A program made the translations under genes and the position numbers. Source: Polaromonas sp. AET17H-212 (GTDB lineage Bacteria; Pseudomonadota; Gammaproteobacteria; Burkholderiales; Burkholderiaceae_C). From it: a stretch of DNA of 64,000 nt. Position 1 is the first letter of the stretch; every line of letters starts with the position of its first letter. The DNA lies in contig NZ_NBZW01000020.1 of the NCBI RefSeq assembly GCF_002379085.1, forward strand, positions 22,762-86,761. Direction: 5' to 3'. The notes beneath the pieces were generated by a model. It saw only the letters and a list, made by a program, of their open reading frames with translations. It was not told where the DNA came from and ran no database searches. Shown here one piece after another: positions 8,760 through 18,013 of this stretch.

Positions 8760-10103
8760 TTAACCCTGCTTCTGGAACAGCACCAGCTTGGTCTGGGTGG
8801 CGACCATGCCGTCCTTGCCGGCCGTCATCGACACCTCGTAACGTGTTCCGGGCAGCGGAAACTGCGGCGAGAAGCTGAACGAGAAGTTGCCGTTGCCGTC
8901 GGCCTGAACCCGCTGCGTCAGCAAATCCTGGTTCATGCCAAACAGGCCGGCGAGCGTTCCGACGGCGCTGACCTTGACATCCACCACCGCGCCTGGGGCG
9001 GTGCGGCCGCGCACCACCACCGGGCTGCCTTCCACCGAAGCATTGTTGGCGTGGCTGGTCACCTGCAACAGCACGGTGGCAGGCGCGGCGCTCACGGCCG
9101 AGGCCACGTCGAAGGTCCAGGTCTGGCGCACGGCATTGCCAACCATGTCCTTGGCCGTCACGTCCACCGCGTAGCGGCCAGCGGGCAGGTCTGCGCGGTA
9201 GGTGAAGAACTGCGGCGTGATCTGGGTGGCGGCGGTGACATCGCGCCCCGCCAGCATGATGCGCACGCTTTTCGGGTCCACGCCCACGCCGCCCGCATCG
9301 TCAAAGGTGCCGGACACGGAGGTGTTGGCGCTGCGCGTGATCGACTCACCGTCGCGTGGCGACAGGTTGCGGATCACCGGCGGCTTCGCATCGGCCATCA
9401 GCGGCTGGGTCAGGGTCGAGGTGACCGCGCGGTCGCCGACACGCAGGGTGGCGACGACAGGCCGTGACGGCGCCAGGTTGTCCAGGCGGCGAATGGTGTA
9501 GGCGCCCTCATACACACCGGGGCTCACCTCGCGCATCGCGACATTGTTGATGACACCGGGAATGTCGAACTCGGCCTTGCCGCCCGGCGCGCCGTTTAGC
9601 GTGAAGCGCAGTTCAGCACCAGGCTCGAGCTTGTCGACCGGCGCCACCGAGAAGCGGTCGATTTTCAGGCCGGGGGGCGGGGCGACAGCCACCGGCGGAG
9701 CCACGGGAGCGTTCGAGCCTGCAATGCCGGCCGGGAAACTGTAGTTGGCGGCGACGCTGCGGTTGCGCACGCGCAGCGTGGCACGGATGGGACTGTTTTC
9801 GGCAATCCGGTCCTGGCGCCGGATGGTGTAGCTTCCCGTGTAGACCCCACGTTCGGTTTCCTTGAGCATGATGTTGCGGGGCACGCCGCGCACGCTGACA
9901 CTGACTTTCCCACGCGGCGTTGCTTCCACAGTGAACTCCAGATCGGCCCCGGCGGTGAGGCCACCATCAGAGCCCACCTGCAGCGATCGCAACTCGGGCG
10001 CGGCTGGTTGCGCCATGGCGGTGCCCGGCAGGGCGATCAGCGCTGTGGCGGCGGGAAGCAGCAGGAAAAAGGCTGCCACCTGGTTGCGTATCTGTTTTTT
10101 CAT
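8760..10103 (-). CDS. Secreted tandem-repeat beta-domain protein, function unknown
   Basis: A 447-residue exported protein. The ATG at 10103 starts a classic signal peptide (MKKQIRNQVAAFFLL, ending ...GTAMAQ). Two homologous modules follow (about residues 35-115 and 150-235), each ending in a near-identical motif, GVYTGSYTIRRQDRI or GVYEGAYTIRRLDNL. Two Ig-like beta modules make up the rest (about 250-350 and 355-447; AGRYAVDVTAKDMVGN, then TSHANNASVEGSPVVVRG). The layout suggests a periplasmic or surface scaffold. No enzymatic motif is visible. It is downstream of, and perhaps co-expressed with, the zinc-ribbon membrane protein gene. Confidence 0.8.
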   Translation of the reverse strand: MKKQIRNQVAAFFLLLPAATALIALPGTAMAQPAAPELRSLQVGSDGGLTAGADLEFTVEATPRGKVSVSVRGVPRNIMLKETERGVYTGSYTIRRQDRIAENSPIRATLRVRNRSVAANYSFPAGIAGSNAPVAPPVAVAPPPGLKIDRFSVAPVDKLEPGAELRFTLNGAPGGKAEFDIPGVINNVAMREVSPGVYEGAYTIRRLDNLAPSRPVVATLRVGDRAVTSTLTQPLMADAKPPVIRNLSPRDGESITRSANTSVSGTFDDAGGVGVDPKSVRIMLAGRDVTAATQITPQFFTYRADLPAGRYAVDVTAKDMVGNAVRQTWTFDVASAVSAAPATVLLQVTSHANNASVEGSPVVVRGRTAPGAVVDVKVSAVGTLAGLFGMNQDLLTQRVQADGNGNFSFSFSPQFPLPGTRYEVSMTAGKDGMVATQTKLVLFQKQG

Positions 10104-10222
10104 GATGTTCAAACCTTGTAAATTGGTTTGCCCACTGTGATGGCAGCGCATCGCGAAACCTGTAGGCGCCGGGGCTCGCCGGCCGTAGGCGGCCAGCGGG
10201 AAGCACCAAGGACAAGACGCCG

Positions 10223-11323
10223 TCAGCCCAAGGGTATCGGGCCTGCCTGCGCGGCAGCGCCGGGGGCAGGCTCGGGAAGCCGCCTCGGTCGCTTGCCGTC
10301 GGCACCGCAGGCATGGCAGAACTTGGCAAACGCACTCTTGCGCGCGGTGCAGGGCAGGCAATGGTCGAACAGGCCGATGCCGCAGTGCGGGCAGAAGTCG
10401 ATCTCCGGGTTTTTCAGGTCCACCGTCCGCTCGCAACCGGGGCACACCCCCTTGGACAGGCGGGTGAGCGCCGTGTCATAGCTCAGCTCCTCGCGGCGCT
10501 GCGCATCGGGTAGCTGCTCGGCGAGTTTCTGCCTTTCCAGGTAGCGGTTCAGTGAAACAATCGCCTGCCGTCCGACCAGCACCGTGATGAGAATGCCGAC
10601 GATGTAGCGCACATAACCGCCGTAACTGGGCAGGTAGGGCACGAGTTCGACAAAGAAGGCGAACAGTGCAAAAAAGATGAAGCCCCAGACAAAGGGCCAG
10701 TAGGTGCTTTTGCGCTTTTTGGCAAACAGCCAGCCGGCCGCCACCAGCAGCGGCAGGGTCAGCGCCAGCCGGTACCCAAACACGCGCAGCTCCTGGGCGC
10801 GCCGCGCGCTTTGCCACTTGTCCTGCGCCGCACGCTCCAGCTCAGCGATGCGTTCACGCGTGCGCGTGGCGCCCTGGCTGGCGTCCAGTGCCTTCTGCTG
10901 CTCGGCCTCCATTGCGGCGAGCGCCTGACGCTCGGCCGTCTTCAGGCCATCCAGCGCACGTGTCCGTTCGAGTAGTTCCGGATCCTGCTCGGCCCGTTCG
11001 GTCGCGCGCCGCGTCGCCAGCCAGTTGTTGAAGGTCTCGCTGGCCGAGCGCGAATTGGCCTGCGCCACGCGCAGCTTGAGCCGGGCCTGCTCCAGCGCTT
11101 CCTGCGCCTGGCGACCCTGGCGCTCGGCCGTCTTGAGGTTCTCGCGCGCCTGGGTGGCGGCGGGCTGCTCGATGAAATCGTCCAGGGCCAGGGCTTTCTC
11201 GACCTGCGGCAGGTCGCCCACGACCGTGCTGCCCAAGCCGATGAGGAAGGCGGCAAACACAAAGGCCACCAGCCAGAGGCCGCGCTGAAACCATTTTTCG
11301 GACAGTCGTAATGCTTTGCTCAC
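10223..11323 (-). CDS. Membrane protein with coiled coil and C-terminal zinc ribbons
   Basis: A 366-residue protein with GTG start preceded by GGAG. One N-terminal membrane segment (WLVAFVFAAFLIGLGS) leads into a long charged coiled coil (about residues 45-175). Two or three membrane segments follow (LALTLPLLVAAGWLF, WGFIFFALFAFFVELV, YIVGILITVLVG). The cytosolic tail has paired cysteine motifs: CPGC, CPHC, then CLPC and CHAC, consistent with double zinc ribbons. Function unknown; the order suggests a sensor or assembly factor with its zinc domain in the cytosol. Confidence 0.8.
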   Translation of the reverse strand: MSKALRLSEKWFQRGLWLVAFVFAAFLIGLGSTVVGDLPQVEKALALDDFIEQPAATQARENLKTAERQGRQAQEALEQARLKLRVAQANSRSASETFNNWLATRRATERAEQDPELLERTRALDGLKTAERQALAAMEAEQQKALDASQGATRTRERIAELERAAQDKWQSARRAQELRVFGYRLALTLPLLVAAGWLFAKKRKSTYWPFVWGFIFFALFAFFVELVPYLPSYGGYVRYIVGILITVLVGRQAIVSLNRYLERQKLAEQLPDAQRREELSYDTALTRLSKGVCPGCERTVDLKNPEIDFCPHCGIGLFDHCLPCTARKSAFAKFCHACGADGKRPRRLPEPAPGAAAQAGPIPLG

Positions 11324-11394
11324 GGAGGCTCCATTTCCTGGAAAAAAGTAAGTGACGGGGGTGGTGACAATCGGACGAGAGCAGGCCGGCGGCT

Positions 11395-13344
11395 TCAGGT
11401 TTTCTGCAGCGCCAGGACCCGGGCCCGCAGGAGGTCGGGCTGCACTTGGGCGGCTGCCATGGCCGGCCCGGCGTTCAGGCCCACGCGGCTCAGCAGGCCG
11501 CGCCGGAACGGCCGCACCATGGCGCCGCCTTGTTCAATCCGGCTGAAAAAGGAGCCCCAGAGATTCGTCAACGCCATCGGAACCACCGGCACGCTGAGGC
11601 CATCACGTTCGGCGTTCTCCAGGATCTTCATGATGCCGCCCCTGAAGGGCTGGAGCTCGCCATCCCGGGTGATGCCGCCCTCCGGAAAGATCGCCAGCAG
11701 GTCGCCGTTGCGCAGCACCCTGGCGGCGGCTGCAAAAGCCGCTTCATAAGCCACCGGGTCTTCGGCGCGCGGCGCGATCGGGATCGCCCTGGCGAGCCTG
11801 AACAGCCAGCCGAGCACCGGCATTTTGAAAATGCGGTGGTCCATCACGAAATAAATCGGCCGCGGGCTGGCCGCCATCAGCAGAAGGGGGTCGATGAAAC
11901 TCACGTGGTTGCAGGCCAGCACGGCCGCCCCTTGCGCTGGAATGTTGTCGTCACCCTGGACCCTGAAGCGGTAAATGCAGCGCGAGGCAATCAGTGCGAT
12001 AAAACGCAGCAGGTACTCCGGCACCAGCATGAAGATGTAAAAGGCGACCACCGCATTGGCCAGGCCGACGAACAGAAAGACCTGCGGAATGCTGAAGTCG
12101 GCCTTGAGCAGGGCGCCCGCCAGGAGGGCGCTGACGATCATGAACAGCGCGTTGAGGATGTTGTTCGCCGCAATGATGCGGGCGCGGTGGGTGGGCTGGC
12201 TGCGCAGCTGGATCAGCGCATACATGGGCACGCTGTACAGGCCGGCAAACAGGCTCAGCAGCGCCAGGTCGGCCATCACGCGCCAATGGGCGGGCTGCGC
12301 CAAAAAACTGGCCAGGCTCATGACGGGCGCCGGCGGCAGTCCGCGCGAGGAGAAATACAGGTCGATCGCAAACACGCTCATGCCGATGGCGCCCAGCGGC
12401 ACCAGGCCAATCTCGACATGGCGCCGGCTCAGCACCTCGCACAGCAGAGAACCGGTGGCAATGCCGATCGAAAAAACCACCAGCAGCAGGGAGGCCACCT
12501 GCTCGTTGCCGTGCATCACCTCCTTGGCAAAACTGGGAAACTGGCTCAGGAAGACCGCACCGAAAAACCACATCCAGCTGATGCCCAGCATGGAGCGGAA
12601 CACCACGATGTTGCCGTACGCGAGCCGCAGGTTGTGCCAGGTTTCCGTGACCGGGTTCCAGTTGATCCTCAGGCCAGGATCGGTGGCCGGCGCCGAGGGA
12701 ATGAATTGCGCCACCACCCGCCCCGCCACGGCCAGCAACACGCAGGACAGCGCCACATACAGCGGACCGACACCCGGCACGGCCACCATCAGCCCGCCGA
12801 CGATGTTGCCCAGCAGGATCGCGACAAACGTGCCCATCTCGACCATGCCATTGCCACCGGTCAGCTCGCGCTCGTTCAGGGCCTGCGGCAGGTAGGCGAA
12901 CTTGACCGGGCCGAACAGCGTGGAATGCAGCCCCATCAAAAAGGTGCAGGCCAGCAGCAGCGGCACCTGCAGGTTCACGTCGCTGCTGAGAAAGCCGGCG
13001 GCCGCCACGGCCATGATCCCGATTTCCAGGTTCTTCACGAAGCGGATCACGCGCGTCTTTTCGTATTTGTCGGTGAGCTGCCCGCTGGTCGCCGAAAACA
13101 GCAAAAAGGGCAGGATGAACAGCGCGCCTATGACCAGCCCCGCCAGGGCGGGCGGCAACCAGCTCACGCTGAGCTGGTAGGTCACCATCACGGTGAAGGC
13201 GAACTTGAACAGGTTGTCGTTGGCAGCCCCCGAGAACTGCGTCCAGAAAAAGGGGGCGAAGCGGCGCTGCCTCAGGAGGGCGAACTGGTTCGGATGCCCG
13301 TGCACGGTCGGCGGGGGCAGCGGAACAACTGTTTCGGCACGCAT
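11395..13344 (-). CDS. Fused lysophospholipid transporter (MFS) and PlsC-type acyltransferase
   Basis: A 649-residue fusion. Residues 20-440 form a 12-segment MFS transporter of LplT type (FFWTQFSGAANDNLFKFAF at the start). Residues 455-640 form a PlsC acyltransferase with the HX4D motif in NHVSFID (about 478) and FPEGGIT (about 553). The family flips and re-acylates lysophospholipids at the inner membrane. E. coli splits the job between LplT and Aas; here there is no acyl-ACP synthetase (AMP-binding) domain, so activated acyl donors must come from elsewhere. A strong AGGAGGAG site precedes the ATG. Confidence 0.9.
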   Translation of the reverse strand: MRAETVVPLPPPTVHGHPNQFALLRQRRFAPFFWTQFSGAANDNLFKFAFTVMVTYQLSVSWLPPALAGLVIGALFILPFLLFSATSGQLTDKYEKTRVIRFVKNLEIGIMAVAAAGFLSSDVNLQVPLLLACTFLMGLHSTLFGPVKFAYLPQALNERELTGGNGMVEMGTFVAILLGNIVGGLMVAVPGVGPLYVALSCVLLAVAGRVVAQFIPSAPATDPGLRINWNPVTETWHNLRLAYGNIVVFRSMLGISWMWFFGAVFLSQFPSFAKEVMHGNEQVASLLLVVFSIGIATGSLLCEVLSRRHVEIGLVPLGAIGMSVFAIDLYFSSRGLPPAPVMSLASFLAQPAHWRVMADLALLSLFAGLYSVPMYALIQLRSQPTHRARIIAANNILNALFMIVSALLAGALLKADFSIPQVFLFVGLANAVVAFYIFMLVPEYLLRFIALIASRCIYRFRVQGDDNIPAQGAAVLACNHVSFIDPLLLMAASPRPIYFVMDHRIFKMPVLGWLFRLARAIPIAPRAEDPVAYEAAFAAAARVLRNGDLLAIFPEGGITRDGELQPFRGGIMKILENAERDGLSVPVVPMALTNLWGSFFSRIEQGGAMVRPFRRGLLSRVGLNAGPAMAAAQVQPDLLRARVLALQKT

Positions 13345-13516
13345 GATGAACTCCTCCTGTTTTCAGCTGGTGATGCGACCCGCGCGCGATTGCCGGCCTG
13401 CGCCCGCAAGGTGATGCGGATTCTGCCCTGCTTTTCATGACAGTCCCGCGGCAGCGCTGGGCCGGGCCCGGGCCGCCGGCAGGGAATGCGCGGGTTGTCC
13501 GGCGAAGGCTGGTCGA

Positions 13517-14827
13517 TTAGCCGGCCGCTGCGGTAAACACCGTCAGCACGCCGGTGTAGCCATAGAGGTTGTGGCGGGCGATTTCGCCGCCGGCAAAAAA
13601 CCCGACCAGCGGCACGTCGCCGAGGGCACGCCGCACAATCTGCAGCTCCGCGCTGGGCGCACCGAAGTGCGGGCCACCGCGCCCGGCGCAGCTGATGTAG
13701 ATTGCGCCGGCGATGCGCCGGGCCGGGTGTGGGGCCGATTCGGCCTCGGACGCGCTCAGCGCACTGGCGACTTCCAGCGTCAGCTCCTCCGGCTCCAGCT
13801 CCTCGCGGATTTCAGCGCAGACACGCACCAGGTCGGCGCGCGCCGCCTCGGCATTCCGCTCGCAAAACGCCAGGGTCATACCCGGGCTGGGCAGCTCGGC
13901 AATGGCCACGCCCTGGCGTGCCGGGTCCAGGCCGATGATGTGTCGCACCAGCACATCGGCCCCGAACTGGCCCGGACGCCGGATCCGGCCGTCCTGCAGG
14001 GCCTCGGCGCTGCGCAGGCCGACCAGCGTGGTGCGTACTTTCTCGAGCGCCTCACGCGGCGCATCGAGCGACACGCCGAGGTCGGCCAGCATCACGTCGA
14101 GCGCGCTCTGGCCGTCCAGCTCCGTCACCACATTGGCGTCGCAGGCGGTGATCTCGTGCTCCCGCGAGACCGGCCGGCAGCCTTGCGTCACGCGCGACAT
14201 CAAGCCGGCGCCCTGGGCAAAAGCCACCCCGCTCAGGCCGCCGCTGAACACCCCGCCGGCGGCGCCCTGCCCCTTGACATTGCCGCTGCCGCTGAGCGCG
14301 AACTGGACCGCCTTGCTGCGGCTCGACGCCAGCCCGCCAAACACATAACCGCTGCTGGTGCGCTGGGCCATCTCGGCGATCAACTCGGCCACGTCGGGCG
14401 TGCCGGCGTCGGCATGCACCAGCGCGGTGTGCGCCTGAAAATGGCTGGCACCGGGCGGCGGCAGGGGCGACACGCCGGAAAATACGCGGTACTGGTCCGA
14501 CGGCAGCTCGCACAACATCACCGCCAGCGCGGGCTCGTCGAAATACTCGACATTGTTCGACGCGATGCCGATGCCGACCGTGCCCGCCCAGTCAGTGATT
14601 TCAGGCAGTTCGGCGCCGAGGAAATCCAGGATGTCCTGCGCCTGCGCGGTGTAGTGGTCAGTGATGTAAAGCAGGCCCAGGCCTGGCGCACTGGCGTAAC
14701 CGTGCAGGGCCATCTGCGCGCGCAGCTGGGCCAGCACCAGGCCGGCGGCCATGCGCCATTGCGGGTGGGTGGCGTGGCCGTAGGGGAAAAGTTTCATGGG
14801 CTTGTCAGGATAGGTTGGCGCTGACAC
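13517..14827 (-). CDS. FIST-domain sensory protein
   Basis: A 436-residue protein with an N-terminal FIST domain (LGLLYITDHYTAQAQDILDFL, then TVGIGIASNNVEYFDEPALAVML) and a C-terminal FIST_C half ending GFFAGGEIARHNLYGYTGVLTVF. FIST domains are proposed to bind small ligands, perhaps amino acids, in signalling proteins; here no output domain is attached. A GTG start at 14827 with GAGG four bases upstream couples it to the GST gene; the ATG at 14797 is an alternative. Confidence 0.85.
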   Translation of the reverse strand: MSAPTYPDKPMKLFPYGHATHPQWRMAAGLVLAQLRAQMALHGYASAPGLGLLYITDHYTAQAQDILDFLGAELPEITDWAGTVGIGIASNNVEYFDEPALAVMLCELPSDQYRVFSGVSPLPPPGASHFQAHTALVHADAGTPDVAELIAEMAQRTSSGYVFGGLASSRSKAVQFALSGSGNVKGQGAAGGVFSGGLSGVAFAQGAGLMSRVTQGCRPVSREHEITACDANVVTELDGQSALDVMLADLGVSLDAPREALEKVRTTLVGLRSAEALQDGRIRRPGQFGADVLVRHIIGLDPARQGVAIAELPSPGMTLAFCERNAEAARADLVRVCAEIREELEPEELTLEVASALSASEAESAPHPARRIAGAIYISCAGRGGPHFGAPSAELQIVRRALGDVPLVGFFAGGEIARHNLYGYTGVLTVFTAAAG

Positions 14828-14833
14828 ACTGCC

Positions 14834-15475
14834 TCACCACTTGGGCAGCAATCGCTCTCCGGGAAGCACATCGTACGGCGAGGCCCAGCCGGGCAAGCTG
14901 CGCAGGCGCGCAAGCCACGCCTCGATGTGGGGGTATCGCCCGGCGACCTCGTAGCCGCTTTCCTCCAGCGGGTAAAACAGGTAACCAGACAGCGAGAAGT
15001 CGGCAATGGTGGCCGCCCCGCCGACCATCCACTCGCGAGTCGCCAGGTGTTTGTCGACGATGGCAAACGCGGCATCCATGCGCGCGCGCAGCCAGGCCAT
15101 CACGGCCTGGTCGGGCGTGGCGGGGCCGAAGGCCTTCATGAAGCGGTAGGTGGCAAAGTAGCTGGTGAACTTGTGGTTGTCGAAAAGCAGCCAGCGCAGC
15201 ACCTCCAGCCGGTCGTCTTCCGTGGCCCCTTCATACGCGCCGTGTTTCTTCGCGAGGTAGCCCAGGATGACGCCCGACTGCGTGAGGCGGCGCGTGCCGT
15301 CTTCCAGCACCGGCGCCTCGCCCATCTCGTTGGTCTGCTCGCGCCAGGATTCGGTACGCGTGACACCTTGCATGAAGTCCACGAAGACGGGCTCCCAGGG
15401 CTGACCCAGGGCGCGCAGCAGAAAGGCCACCTTGAAGGTGTTGCCCGACTGGCAGAAACCATGAAGACGGTACAT
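14834..15475 (-). CDS. Glutathione S-transferase
   Basis: A 213-residue GST. The N-terminal thioredoxin fold has MYRLHGFCQSGNTFKVAFLL and the cis-proline motif APVLEDG; the helical C-terminal domain contains VGGAATIADFSLSGYLF with the conserved N-capping region. Close in pattern to uncharacterised proteobacterial GSTs. Substrate unknown. It is immediately upstream of the FIST gene and probably co-transcribed with it. Confidence 0.92.
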   Translation of the reverse strand: MYRLHGFCQSGNTFKVAFLLRALGQPWEPVFVDFMQGVTRTESWREQTNEMGEAPVLEDGTRRLTQSGVILGYLAKKHGAYEGATEDDRLEVLRWLLFDNHKFTSYFATYRFMKAFGPATPDQAVMAWLRARMDAAFAIVDKHLATREWMVGGAATIADFSLSGYLFYPLEESGYEVAGRYPHIEAWLARLRSLPGWASPYDVLPGERLLPKW

Positions 15476-15527
15476 GGGGACATTTTCTTTCAGGTGACCG
15501 CCAGCCGGCCACCGGCACGGCAGGGTT

Positions 15528-16367
15528 TCAACGCGTGGTCTTGCGCGCCGTCTTGCGCACCGGCGCCTTGGCTTTCGGCTTCGGTTTGGCCCGTGCCGCG
15601 GTTTTGGCCGCCGCCGGGGTGGGCCAGGCCTGGCTGCTGCGCAGGGCGCTGTCCATCGCCGAGCGGGCGCCCCGGGCCACGGTCTTGCCGGCGGAGTTGG
15701 CCAGGTCCGTGGCCATGCCGGTGGCGGTGTTCATCGCGTCCTTGGCCAGCCCGGCGGCCATGTTTTTGGTCGTGCTCATGGCGGTTTTTTTGGCGGCGTC
15801 CTGCATGGCCGTGGTGGCGATGTTCTGGAACTGCTGCGTCAGCGCACCCCACCACTGCATGGGGTCAACGACGCCGGGCGCAGCTTCGGCGGCTTTTTCA
15901 GCCTTGGGCTTGGTGGTTTTGGCCTTCGCGGGCGTCTCGCTGTTCTGGTAACTGGTGGGCGGCACCTCCAGCCCCGAAAACGTCTTGGCCTTGTCGGCCA
16001 CTTTCTGCACGCCGCCCGCCACCGTGTCGGCGACCTTGAGCTTGAACGCGTTGGCGACGTCGCCCATGTTGAAATTCATGCCCTTGAGCGTGGCCAGGGT
16101 CATCTTCTGGACTTCCAGCGCCTGGATGGTGGCCTTGAGCGCCATGGCGTTCTGGTCCAGCCAGAACTGGACGGCCTTGAGCTCCTCGATGCGTTTGTCG
16201 AGCTCCTCGACATTGAGCGTCGGGGCGACCCAGTTGCCCAGGTTGGGCAGTTGGGGAATGCTTTGCGACGCGCTGCCGGCGGCCTGCTTGGCGAGGTTCT
16301 GCAAAAAGTCAAAGCCCGGGACCAGTTTGCCGAACCCGGCAAAAGAGGGGTTGTCTGCGTCGCTCAT
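15528..16367 (-). CDS. phaM: PhaM-like PHA granule regulatory protein
   Basis: A 279-residue protein matching the PhaM pattern. The conserved N-terminal half contains PNLGNWVAPTLNVEELDKRI and ELKAVQFWLDQNAMALKATI, and the tail (about 240-279) is a Lys/Pro/Ala-rich, histone-H1-like stretch (KPKPKAKAPVRKTARKTTR). In Ralstonia, PhaM activates PHB synthase PhaC1 and tethers PHB granules to the nucleoid through such a tail. The sequence supports PHA storage in this organism. RBS AGGAG before the ATG. Confidence 0.85.
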   Translation of the reverse strand: MSDADNPSFAGFGKLVPGFDFLQNLAKQAAGSASQSIPQLPNLGNWVAPTLNVEELDKRIEELKAVQFWLDQNAMALKATIQALEVQKMTLATLKGMNFNMGDVANAFKLKVADTVAGGVQKVADKAKTFSGLEVPPTSYQNSETPAKAKTTKPKAEKAAEAAPGVVDPMQWWGALTQQFQNIATTAMQDAAKKTAMSTTKNMAAGLAKDAMNTATGMATDLANSAGKTVARGARSAMDSALRSSQAWPTPAAAKTAARAKPKPKAKAPVRKTARKTTR

Positions 16368-16570
16368 GCTGTCTCCTGGTGTTGTAGGAAGTGTCCGAAG
16401 CCCGGGTGCACTGCACTCATCTGCGGTTCACGGTGCTTTCATTGTGCAGGGTCGTGGCGGCACGTCAACCCGTTTTTTTGCGCCCGCCCGGCGCAGCGCA
16501 CCCGCCCAGGCCGCCCACCAGCCGCAGCGCCCCTCACCAGAAAATTTCCAAGAGAAATCAGCCGCCAACC

Positions 16571-16611
16571 GTTGATTGACAAGCGCCACCAGCTATTGAT
16601 TCAATAGCAAA
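16571..16611 (-). repeat. Family-I dispersed repeat touching a stop codon
   Basis: On the minus strand it reads TTTGCTATTGAATCAATAGC, then TGGTGGCGCTTGTCAATC. It begins directly after the stop codon of the enoyl-CoA hydratase gene. GCTATTGA/TCAATAGC is a perfect 16-base palindrome. Confidence 0.75.
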
Positions 16612-17433
16612 TCAGACTTGAGGACCGTAGAAAGGCGGTCGGCGCTCGCGCAGGCTGGCCACACCTTCGCGCACGTCGGGGCCGGCAAAACCCATGAACT
16701 CCAGCGCCAGCGAGGCGTCGAAGGCCGGCCCGGCCTGGCGCAGCCAGTTGTTGAGCGCGTACTTGGTCCAGCTGATGGCGGTTTTCGAGCCGGCGGCCAG
16801 GCGGTCGGCCACCTCGTAGGCTTTGGACAGCAGCTCTTCATCGTTGACGGCCAGCGACACCAGGCCGATGCGCTCCGCTTCCTCGCCGCTGATCGGTTCG
16901 CACAGCATCAGGTAGTACTTGGCTTTCGCCATGCCGCACAGCAGCGGCCAGACGATGGCCGCGTGGTCGCCGGCCGCCACGCCCAGGCGCGTGTGACCGT
17001 CCACAATCTTGGCGCTTTTGGCGGCAATCGAGATATCGGCCAGCAGGCCCGCCACCAGCCCGGCGCCGACTGCCGGCCCGTGCAGGGCGCTGACAATCGG
17101 CTTGTCGCAGTTGATCACGTTGTAGACCAGGTCGCGCGCTTCCTTCCAGACGCGGGTGCGCGTCTCAAAATCCTCAGCCATGTCCTGCACCAGCGCCAGG
17201 TCGCCGCCGCCGGAAAAACCCTGGCCTTCGCCGCGCAACACGGCGCAGCGCACCGAGTCGTCGCTGCCCACGTCGCGCCAGATCTGCGCGAGCTCGCGGT
17301 GGCCGGCGTGCCCGGCCGTTGGCAACTTGCCGTTGAGGGCCTTCATCTGGATGTCCAATACCGCCCCACCGATACCGCGGCGCGTGATGTTCAAGGTCTG
17401 GTAGGCGCTGTAGTCCATAGTCTGGGCAGTCAT
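16612..17433 (-). CDS. Enoyl-CoA hydratase/isomerase family protein
   Basis: A 273-residue crotonase-fold protein. [19 protein letters not shown] forms the first oxyanion-hole loop; [19 protein letters not shown] is the CoA-binding signature with the second. Likely residues for water addition (Glu) are not obvious, so isomerase or other crotonase chemistry is possible. The ATG at 17433 has GGAGA upstream. No catabolic partner genes lie next to it. Confidence 0.88.
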   Translation of the reverse strand: MTAQTMDYSAYQTLNITRRGIGGAVLDIQMKALNGKLPTAGHAGHRELAQIWRDVGSDDSVRCAVLRGEGQGFSGGGDLALVQDMAEDFETRTRVWKEARDLVYNVINCDKPIVSALHGPAVGAGLVAGLLADISIAAKSAKIVDGHTRLGVAAGDHAAIVWPLLCGMAKAKYYLMLCEPISGEEAERIGLVSLAVNDEELLSKAYEVADRLAAGSKTAISWTKYALNNWLRQAGPAFDASLALEFMGFAGPDVREGVASLRERRPPFYGPQV

Positions 17434-17567
17434 GGTGTCTCCGTCAGGTGGCAAGGGAATGCCCGAATTGTGCCCTGCACAGGTCAGGGGTCCACCGCTT
17501 GACCTTCATCAACCGTGGGCATGACGGCCTGGCGCATGATGAAGGCGAACACAAGAAGGAACGCCCC

Positions 17568-17936
17568 ATGGACAAACAACACAGCGCACCCTACCAACAG
17601 CAATTGCTGGCCATGCGCACCGCGCTGCTCGCACAGATCTCGGCGCAGCGTGGCGGAACCGTCAGCCGCGCTGACGCCGCCGCCGACCATTTTGGCCAGC
17701 CCGAGGACCCGCGGGCCCAGATGGCCACCGAACGCGAGCTCGAGTTTGCCTTGGGCGAGCGCGAAACGGCCGAACTCGCCGCGATCGACGCGGCACTGGC
17801 CCGCATCGAAGCCGGAACCTACGGCTTGTGCACCGACTGCGGCGTCACCATCCCCGCCGCCAGGCTGCAGGCCAGCCCCGAGGCGGGGCGCTGCATCCCT
17901 TGCCAGGAAAAAGCCGAGCAAAAACGTCCTGTCTGA
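17568..17936 (+). CDS. TraR/DksA-family zinc-finger protein
   Basis: A 122-residue short DksA-like protein. An acidic helical segment is followed by a C4 zinc finger with Cys88-x2-Cys91 (CTDC) and Cys109-x2-Cys112 (CIPC). DksA relatives enter the RNA polymerase secondary channel and tune transcription with or without ppGpp; this one is shorter than DksA and lacks the full coiled coil with its Asp-x2-Asp-Ala tip. The start at 17568 has an AAGAAGGA ribosome site. A pyrimidine repeat follows its stop. Confidence 0.87.
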   Translation: MDKQHSAPYQQQLLAMRTALLAQISAQRGGTVSRADAAADHFGQPEDPRAQMATERELEFALGERETAELAAIDAALARIEAGTYGLCTDCGVTIPAARLQASPEAGRCIPCQEKAEQKRPV

Positions 17937-17940
17937 GCCG

Positions 17941-17991
17941 CTTTTTTTTCTCTTCTTTCTCTTCTTTCTCTTCTTTCTCTTCTTCTTTTTT
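17941..17991 (+). repeat. Pyrimidine tract with 9-base tandem repeats
   Basis: T8 is followed by four 9-base units, CTCTTCTTT three times and CTCTTCTTC once, then T6. The tract begins five bases after the zinc-finger stop codon and ends 22 bases before the next gene's ATG. It is pure C/T on the plus strand for 51 bases. Such tracts can change length by slippage. Confidence 0.9.
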
Positions 17992-18013
17992 CACAGTTTC
18001 TACAAAGGATTTC

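Noticed and set aside
11446..13440. 664-codon plus-strand frame opposite the LplT-Aas-like fusion
   Set aside because: His/Gln/Arg-rich shadow with no recognisable domain.
17941..17991. Regular spacing of the C/T 9-mers considered as a CRISPR array
   Set aside because: No spacers: units are directly adjacent, low-complexity, and no cas genes are near.
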